From Chionis minor (taxonomy: Eukaryota; Chordata; Aves; Charadriiformes; Chionididae), in the NCBI GenBank assembly GCA_013398295.1, contig VZSF01000950.1, forward strand, positions 310,001 to 374,000: a stretch of 64,000 nucleotides of DNA, written 5' to 3'. This document shows positions 56,601 through 64,000 of this stretch, piece by piece (position 1 is the stretch's first letter; every line of letters starts with the position of its first letter). The notes under the pieces are model-generated. The model saw nothing but the letters and a program-made list of their open reading frames with translations, was not told the DNA's origin and did not search any database. The position numbers were made by a program, and so were the translations under genes.

Positions 56601-58799
56601 TTCTTCCTCAAACATCACCAAGCACATTCGCAAGGCTGAGATGCCTTGTGTCTTTCCACACGGCAAGGGTATAAATGTAAGTTCATATATTTCGTAGACG
56701 ACTGCTGTTTCCAGAATGTACACATGACATCTTCTGCAAAGAGAGAAACTCATACGTGTAATGCACGTGCTCTGAAGCAACGCTATTATGTTTGAATGCA
56801 AGTCATCACTGACACATGAATAATCTGACAAATTAAAAAAAAAAAAAAAGTCCTGACATGATAAGCTAAGAAGGTAGCCTAAAGATAGAAGTTTCAGGAA
56901 GGTGTTATCACAAGATCTTATCCATGAAAGGAAATTCCATAACTTTTTAAGGAATGTTTTTAGGTAATCCTCCAAACAGTGTATTGTCACAGTCCAGAGG
57001 AAAGAGATGAACTTTTTCCCAGTCTGTTCCATGTCATTTCAGTGGAACCTACTACCAAGATGCATACAAGGACATTGGAAAGGTGCTTTGGGTCTCATTC
57101 AACACACGATGGATCTGTGAGCCTTCCTGATTCCATCTTCGCTTGAGACTGTCTATATATTTTTACTACTCTGTTGAAACAAGAGCAGCCTTTTCCTTTG
57201 GTTGTAAGGACCGATACCTGAGCTAGATGTCGAAATTTTTTTTCCTCTTTTGATCACAGCATCCTGAGCTAATGATTGCAAACACAACATACAGTTGTTT
57301 AACTTAGTTTCAGCAAAAGCAGAACAAAACCTATGAATTCTGGAAGCTCAGACAAGTCTCTTCCATGGCTACAAGGGTACCACAAAGCAACCCAACACAC
57401 ACTTAACTTCTCTAAGTCAGCCAGGTTCCACTAATTTCAGTAGATCATGGTATCTCATTTTAAGTCACCTGAGAACTTGTTCCAGCTTTTTTCTGCATAT
57501 CATTGATTTGAGAAGAACATACACAAGACAAATCACTAAAAATACTTCCTCTGACTCAACAGCCACAAGAATCTCACATGAGAACTGAGGACTGGTTCTC
57601 TCCCCGGCTAATGGCAGGGACTGGGCTGACAGTAGCTTGTTTGAAGGACTCAGGAATAAGTCTTTACCCATGTGACTGAGTATCAGTTAGGTGGGAAATT
57701 ATTTAAAAAGAGTCATAGCCTAGGAGTATAGGGCTTTGCACAGATAATGGCCTTGAATGTCAGGGAAAGACAGGCAATGAAAAATAACAGAGCCACTGGG
57801 CAGTGAGCTGGAGAAAAGGAGCACAGCCCAAGCACAAAGATGAGAACTTGCTCCTCACAGAAGGCTGACATCGAGCCATTTCTAAGCTTGCCTCTCAATC
57901 TGAAAGTTAGCTATTAAATTTTTAGCACATCCAAAGCCAGCTGGGAGAGCCAGCTGTGGAGCTAAAAGAAACCTACTCTGAAATCAGGGCAGGGCAGATG
58001 CGTAACACTGCAACCTCCAAGAAAAGAAAAGAAAAAAAAAAAAAGAGGAAAAAGTTGCCAAAGCATTTGTTGGGTTTAAAGTCTCTGCTAGCAAATCTTT
58101 TTGCTTTAATTCTTTGTCTTTATAAATAAACAATTAATTACCTCTCAGGAGAAGAATTTTTGAGGTTTACTAAATGACAGGTTTCTAGCAACAGGCTGAC
58201 TTTTCTATTGCTTAAAGGCCAGCTTGTGAGAACTAACAGCTTTAACAGTCTGAAAGACAAAAGCATTAAAAGGCTCATGCTAGGCTGGGCCCAGTGATAA
58301 AATATTGACAACTTCTGAAGATAAGCCATTAAAACAACAGCAAAAAACTACAGGTGCGTAATATTGCCTCGTCACTTTTATATTGTTACCTACATTTCAG
58401 TCAACAGCATCCCTCTAATAATATCGATGACGGATTAATCTTAATCCTCTATGCAAGCGAATTTGTATCAGGTTTTGGCATGTCCTTTTCGCACATTCAT
58501 AAACCTGTCGCTTAAGAAAAATTGAAAGAGTTGGAAACACAGAAAAGTGAACTTGGTACTGGATCAAGTCGGCTCAGGTAAGAAATCAAAATAGAACTGC
58601 CTGTTGCTGTCGAAATAAGGTTACCAATAAATTCATTTAAAAAAAATTAAGAAGAATAGTGAAAAGTGAAGCAGCAAAGGCAAATTCCATAATGTGAGAC
58701 ATAAGATTTACCACCAATTACAACTGTGTAGCGGTTTCACCAAATAGAAGTGACCAACTGCACCATCAAGACCGTAATGAAGATGCTGTTACTTCCCAG
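50641..58799. other. Intronic sequence with homopolymer tracts
   Basis: About 8 kb without a recognised exon. It contains an N at 52156 after a T run and a 21-T run at 56272-56292 preceded by G/T blocks. A-rich CCCC-interrupted tracts lie at 53846-53862 and 55500-55552. The minus-strand frame 56538-57032 (164 codons) contains a poly-Phe from an A run and is taken as chance. Confidence 0.45.
52633..52650. promoter_or_regulatory. Octamer plus homeodomain site pair, possible enhancer core
   Basis: ATGCAAAT at 52633-52640 is followed five bases... later by TAATTA at 52645-52650. POU-octamer and homeodomain sites in this spacing are common in neural enhancers. The surrounding 300 bases have little simple repeat. 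Function is inference only. Confidence 0.2.
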
Positions 58800-58888
58800 G
58801 CAGTGTGCCGGGCTGTCCTGCAGGCTGAGCAAGCAGTCCTCCTTCTTCTCACCATGGCAGCCAACGTCACCGGCGAACCACTGCTCAT
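58800..58888 (+). other. Candidate spliced exon on the plus strand
   Basis: A GC- and CpG-enriched block sits between an acceptor-like ACTTCCCAG (AG at 58798-58799) and a consensus donor, CTCAT|GTAAGTCT, at 58889. One plus-strand frame is open throughout (AVCRAVLQAEQAVL..). It contains an ATG at 58854 in an optimal Kozak context (CTCACCATGGCA), which would start MAANVTGEPLL before the donor. The minus strand is also open for 71 codons (58737-58952), so strand is uncertain. No homologue is recognised. If real, this would be antisense to CTNND2. Confidence 0.15.
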
Positions 58889-59259
58889 GTAAGTCTAACA
58901 AGGAATGGGATAGGTACATGTTTTGGCTGAGATAGCCCTGTGCATATGCCAAAATGAGAGCCTGTATGTACCAGAAACCAAAGGCATCCGCTCTCAGTTT
59001 CCAAACAAACTATTTGCTGCCACTCCAGATATAGATATCCTTAAATAACACTTATACAACCCTAAGAAAATGGTAATAATTGGTAATAATACCTGTATTA
59101 CACAATAAAAATACCTTAATGCACAGTGCACTCATGTTCAGTGATAACACTATTTAGAAGAATGCAACTTTTCCTTTAAACAAAACTTAGCAGTATGCAT
59201 CACTACCAGGAAAACAAAGTCCACAACTAGGAAAAAAAAACAAAAACCAAACAACACTG

Positions 59260-59352
59260 AATCATAGAATTGTCTAGGTTGGAAGGGACCTTTAAGACCA
59301 TGAAGTCCAACCACTAACCTAACACAACATGATGACATCTGTCCAAGTGCCT
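59260..59352 (-). mobile_element. CR1 LINE 3' tip
   Basis: AATCATAGAATTGTCTAGGT followed by TGGAAGGGACCTTTAAGACC and AGTCCAACCACTAACCTAAC is the reversed CR1 3' end. Only about 90 bp are present. The sequence is close to the family consensus, so the insertion is relatively young. An A-rich tract abuts its left side (59232-59257). Confidence 0.92.
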
Positions 59353-62300
59353 GTTGGTCACCAAATGATTTAATGTTGCAACTCAACAGTTAAAATAGCT
59401 ACTATTTCTCTGCCTACGGTTTTACCAGAAACTGTCAATGAACACTTATTGCGGTCTCAACAGACTTTTGCAGCCTTTTCTACCACAGAAGGTAGAGGTG
59501 TTCCAATTCTGGGCTTCTCCAACAACTTTTAAAGCTGTGGAAGTTATTTGGCTTCAACATGTTTCCGTCCACTGAGAAGAAAACTTTTAGAACTGGCCTA
59601 AATACAAATTATACACAACTGTGATAATTCTCAGATAATATACTAAGTGTATAGGCTTTTTTCTTACTAACTCACAAGTTATGATTTGCTCCATCACACA
59701 ACCACAAAATCAAGGAACTTTGCTGAATAACTCAGCCATACACACTGTAATTGGAAAGGGCTAGACATAGGGTGTGTAAGGAGAGCCTGACCTTGACTGA
59801 CATGTAGTTGTGTTTGCAACTACTTTTTCTCCAGATCCTTAAAACTGCAGTTTTGTAGCACTCAAGATTGACAGAAAGAATCTCAATTCTGCAGCCACAG
59901 AGTGCATGTGTTCGCAGCTGGGAAGATGAAGTTCCTGCTTCAATTGCCAGGTTAGCTTTTTCAGAAGTCAATTAATGGAACAACCATTACAAGAATGTCA
60001 TACAAAGGTTTTGATCTCTAGCAGAAACTATTTGTAACCGTGTGAACCCCCATGCTAAGAGTTTTCTTTGGATCTCAAAAAGAAATAGTTTAAATTTGTC
60101 ATTAAAGTTATCCCAGTTATTTCCTACAACCCCAATCTCTACTGAAAATAAACAAAATCAAGAAAAAAAACCCCAAACAATAATCCCCCTCACATACCAG
60201 ATTCAAACACAGGGATAGCTGCTAATGTATTATATACTCTTCAATCTGAACAGCCTACCCAATGTCAGCATTTTACATCTACTGCATGCTGTTGGATCAA
60301 GGCTTACCATTTTCTGTTACATCTGCCTCTCACTCTAAGTTCAAGGAAGTCCCTAATATATTTAAAGTACAGATAAGCGTACAGTTTGTATACACACGTA
60401 TTTGTGTACGTGCAAACACACAAGTGTAGCATCTGTTAGTATCACGGACCAACTGTATGGAAGGCTGCTTAAAACACAGAGAGTTTCTAATTTAAGTATC
60501 AAGCTACAAAAAAGTGCCTTAAGATCCTCTACTTTAGGAGGTTATTAGGATGAATTTTTACCAGTGACAGAAAGCTGTTTTATCATATCTTTCTGTCAGT
60601 CACTTTAGGATTCAGCAACTAAACATGGCTTTTTGGGTTGTGGGGCTTTTTTCAGAAAAAGAAGAAAAAATAAATTATACCTTCTGCTTACAATTATTTT
60701 AATGAAAGAATGCCTAAGCTACTGAACATCATTAGTTTGTACATAAACAGCTTTTACCTGTATAATAAAATCACTCAAGTAATTCCACCTTCGCCTTGAA
60801 CTTCCAAAAATCAAGACGTACACGTATGGTTGGATTAGTTCAGTTAAGTCAGAAACCAGTGGAGTAATACCAAAGATAGATTTGGCCCATTATCGACCTG
60901 CACAGCACAAATGAATAATGCAAATGTGTATGCAAAGGACCATGAAGTATCTCAGTTTAGCAGCGCATTTAAAATGTATCACTAACTTTCAGCTTCTTGA
61001 AATATTTATCAACCGCAGGAGGTTCCACCATGAGCACACTCTATTAGGGACTTCACTGAATTTGTATTTCTACACCTGACTCGTAGGGCTTTAGGAAAGG
61101 AGACTGGAATTAACTGCTAGAACAACTTCAGGTACTGCTCTGCCACCACAGCTTTCTCAAGTCTCTTCCCAACTGTTTTGGAGTCACTTCAATGTTCTTC
61201 CCCCAGCCAAGACTAACTGGGCTCTTTACGCAGCGCATCTTAAGAGGGGAGATGAGGAAGGTAACAGGTTTCTGCATGTTTGATTTCAGGAGCCCCTAAA
61301 AATAAATTGTATACAATTAACAAGCTCATGAAAGAATCCACATTGCTGAGCATGCTTTGAGAAACCACACTCAACTCGAAAGTGACACATAATGAGTTAA
61401 ACAGCCTCATTCAATTGGATCTAGGCACAAATTAGTTAATGGGACCAGCTGGATCAACTAGGAACAAACTTGGATCAGCTGGGGAAAGCATTTAAACTAC
61501 TGAACGCCAGTCAAGCATCGAACTAGTTTTACTGAACTTTTCTGAGATAAAATTAGTTCCTGATCTTGAAGCAATTAAGATAGTTTTATTGCTCTATTAA
61601 GGGTCAGAACACACAAAGTAAGACTTTTCATGCTGAACACTCTGGAATGCTCTTTAAAAAAAAAAAAAGAGAGAGAGAAAACAGACATTACTTTAAGATT
61701 GAACAGTTAAACTAGTTTGATATAGCAAAAAAACCTTTTGTTTACAAATTCACCTGATAAAAACTAACAGCTACGGTTATAGCGGAAGAGAATTCCCTTA
61801 AAGCCATATGTTTAATTTATTTTGAAGGGTACATGCTTATTCATTTCATCTGACAAACGCAATCCTCTAGTAAACAGTATTACAAGAAAACAACATGTTC
61901 CTGCAGTGTCTTGAATCAGGAGTAAGACAGAAAACCTACCTGCTCTATACGCTTTTTTTTTTTTTNTTTTTTTTTGGGTTTTTTTTTTTGTGTGGGGGGG
62001 GGGGGGGGGTTAGAAAGCAGGAGACACAGGGGGTTGTTTTTTCATTTGAGAGATTTCCTTTTCATTCAGCTGAAAGATCAAATCAGTAAATAAACTGTTA
62101 ACAAGTACACAGATCCGTGTCAGAAAAGGCTGTTGAGACTTTTTCGTGTAACTGACTTCCACATGAAATTCATTTATTTAATCCCTTGAACGGTCAGTCA
62201 CATTTCTCTGGGGCTTGAGCCGCATCAAATGAAACCAGGAGGTCATAACTGTGCATTATTTTCCCTAATCTTCTACAATGAATTTCAAGTTTTCAATCTA

Positions 62301-63079
62301 CGCAAAAGTCTACCTGAAAAGCTTGCCAGAGACTCAAAGGTTAAACTATAGGAGATGAAAATCCCATTCTCACCTATTTAAGACTACAAACTGAAAAAAA
62401 AAACAAAAAAATAAAAATACCAATCACTACAGTTCAGTACCTACCAGTTATTGAGAAGATCTTCTAGGGTAAAAGTACAAAGCAACAGGTCTCTAAGCTC
62501 AATGTATGCATCTACAAAAATGCATTTTTGTACAAGAAAGATTAGTCCATTAAATAACTTTACTTCTGGACAATTGCCGATTTTCTTAAATCTTTGCTTT
62601 AGACAAGCTGAAATAAGAAATAACTCATAAAGTCTTCCTGCTCCCAACATTTTAGGAAAACAAGACACTTTCTCTGAAGAGCTACATTTACTTTCTCGTC
62701 TTTAATGGTCTTCCAAGATACCCATTTCTCTCTCTTCAGCCAGGAATTGTGTTAAAGACAAAAAAAAACCCCAAACCCCACTCCAACAACCAAAACCTAC
62801 CAGACACAAGTTAGGCAGCATTTCACGGGGACTTGAAAATCTCTTATGCTACCTACGCACCCTTGTGCAACGAGATTTAAAGCATTGTGAGGTAAAAAAA
62901 AAAAAAAAAACCACACCAAAAAAAAGGAACATTTTAAAGCCATTCAGAAGTGACCCTTAAAGCCAGTTAACGTCCTTTTCCCACGAAATCTCCCATCCCG
63001 CCTCCAACAAACCAATTACGAAGCTACCCCAAACCAGAGATCCACCTTTAACTCATTACCTTTTGTCGCCCGCTTGCAA
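59353..63079. other. Intronic sequence with simple-sequence tracts
   Basis: No exon recognised. It holds A-rich tracts with CCCC blocks at 60162-60189, 62759-62797 and 62894-62926, and a GAGAGAGAG run near 61668. A T/G homopolymer cluster lies at 61953-62009. Confidence 0.5.
61953..62009. repeat. T-run, N and 16-G run
   Basis: Two long T blocks, with an N at 61966 inside the first, are followed by TGTG and 16 consecutive G bases (61994-62009). Runs like this are hard to sequence. The G run could form a quadruplex on the plus strand. Confidence 0.85.
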
Positions 63080-63550
63080 ATTAATCTCCTTAATCACTTC
63101 AGCGCTCGCTCCGGGAAGCCTCCTCCTCAAAGCCCAGCCGAGTTTCCCCTCCTCTCCTCTCCGGAGCAGCGGCTCAAGCAGCTCTGGCCATTTTGGGGTT
63201 CGCTTTTTTATTTTTTCCCTCCACCAGCTCTTTTTACCACTTACAAAAAGAAACTTAGGAAGAAACCCATGCGGCGAGCGCTGCCGGCCATCCCGGAGGC
63301 CCGGAAAAGGCGACGCACGCCGCCCCCAGCCCCTCCGCCGCTATTTCCCAGGCGCCCCCGGGCCCCTCCCGGTGGCGGGGGCAGCTGCTGCTGCTGCCGC
63401 CGGCCCAGCGGGGCAGCGCGGGCGGGGCGCGCGCCGCCGCCGGGCACAAAGGTCTCCATGGCAACGGCGGGCCGAACACCCCCNTTTTCAGCTTGTTTTT
63501 TATTTCGCACGCACCCCCCCCACCTCACCCCACCCGAATGCCGATCGATC
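63080..63550. promoter_or_regulatory. CpG island, probable promoter
   Basis: This block is very GC-rich and dense in CpG, while the flanks are AT-rich. It contains a GC box (GGGCGGGGC at 63420-63428) and CTG/CCG-rich runs. It also contains an RFX X-box-like palindrome, GTTGCCATGGAGAC on the minus strand, at 63452-63465. No TATA box is obvious, as is usual for CpG-island promoters. The island lies about 28.6 kb upstream of the CTNND2 exon and could be a CTNND2 promoter or an intragenic one. Direction is not proven, but the minus strand carries a consensus splice donor at the island's left edge (63244). One N lies at 63484. Confidence 0.7.
63245..63459 (-). CDS. Candidate first coding exon from the CpG island
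   Basis: On the minus strand an ATG at 63459-63457 lies in a strong Kozak context (GTTGCCATGGAG). The frame is open for 71 codons until a consensus donor, TTTTT|GTAAGTGG, with the exon's last base at 63245. The predicted peptide starts METFVPGGG, has a QQQQ run and a PPPP run, is rich in Gly and Arg, and ends MGFFLSFF. It leaves two bases of a split codon. I do not recognise it, and it is not the known delta-catenin N-terminus (MFARK..). Open frames are cheap in DNA this GC-rich, so this may be only 5' UTR. The end phase (two bases) does not match the phase-0 start of the CTNND2 exon, so an intermediate exon would be needed for in-frame use. Confidence 0.3.
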
Positions 63551-64000
63551 GTCATACATATGTATATTTATTTAGGTTTTCTAATTGAGAGTAGAAGCCG
63601 ATATGCTACTACAGAATCTCAGCACAGCGCAACTTCGCGCTGAATTCATTAAACCCCACGTTCTTCAGCATACCATATACTCTAATACACTGTATTTTGG
63701 AGAATATATTTATTATTATTATTATTTTCCTGTTAAGCTACTGCTTTGCAGACTGTACAACCTGAAGCTATGAAACTTTTGTCTCCAACACGTGGGCAAA
63801 CTAGGAAATAAAACTCACACTCGAATTTTTCCAAGCGTGTGTATAGCTGTAAATGGGCAAGGTTAAAAGCCAAAGGGGAGACGCAGGGACGGCTCCCAGG
63901 CAGGTTACAAGGACCAACCTGAGGTACTGGCTCACTCCCTACCTGCACCCTGATGTCTGAGGGGTCCGGGGTCAAGGATCAAGAGGCCAAAGGTGGGAAT
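63551..64000. other. Flank of the CpG island
   Basis: AT-rich DNA with an (ATT)n microsatellite at about 63708-63726, becoming GC-richer again after 63860. No exon recognised; the window ends here. Confidence 0.45.

Noticed and set aside
56538..57032. 164-codon minus-strand frame
   Set aside because: It reads through a poly-A run as poly-Phe, and is rich in Leu, Phe and Cys as expected of random AT-rich DNA.
61900..61960. Possible preceding CTNND2 exon ending ..GAGCAG|GTAGG on the minus strand
   Set aside because: The upstream sequence is a poly-A run and does not encode the expected SVKEQ residues.

Overview
This is vertebrate, almost certainly bird, genomic DNA. The sequence is mostly non-coding with no dense gene arrangement. 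It carries several fragments of CR1 retrotransposons, the dominant LINE of birds and other reptiles, with the typical 3' end (TCATAGAAT..GGTTGGAAGGGACC). It also has many A-rich tracts broken by CCCC blocks, and one CpG island. Three single N bases sit in or beside homopolymers or low-complexity runs, as in a draft or polished assembly.

One coding exon is recognised with confidence. It is on the minus strand at 34580-34692 and encodes the N-terminal coiled-coil segment of delta-catenin (CTNND2). It matches what I recall of human CTNND2 better than the paralogue PKP4. The window is therefore best read as about 34.6 kb of the intron downstream of this exon (left) and about 29.3 kb of the intron or 5' flank upstream of it (right). 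No other delta-catenin exon was found by eye, which fits the very long 5' introns of this gene.

From left to right: 1-13 kb is unremarkable apart from a GC-rich, C-biased block near 3.0-3.56 kb that ends in AATAAA. At 14.0 kb there is a CR1 3' end, and at 20.4 kb a short hAT-like element with imperfect terminal inverted repeats. At 26.2-26.8 kb there is a perfect 278-bp tandem duplication, and at 29 kb a CR1 copy. At 31.3 kb lies an unrecognised coding-like open frame, followed by the CTNND2 exon at 34.6 kb. At 37.94-38.03 kb there is a small coding-like exon candidate on the CTNND2 strand. CR1 copies follow at 40.3-41.1 kb. At 43.5-47.95 kb an inverted CR1 segment appears to interrupt a plus-strand CR1. 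Further CR1 copies lie at 49.9-50.6 kb and 59.3 kb. At 63.1-63.5 kb is a CpG island.

The most interesting lead is on the CTNND2 strand upstream of the known exon. The CpG island holds a strong-Kozak ATG whose frame stays open for 71 codons to a consensus GTAAGT donor. Separately, an 89-bp coding-like exon at 38 kb ends in the phase with which the CTNND2 exon begins. These could be undescribed alternative promoter or exon material, or chance. Transcript data would decide. No CRISPR array, tRNA, rRNA or bacterial or viral gene system was seen.
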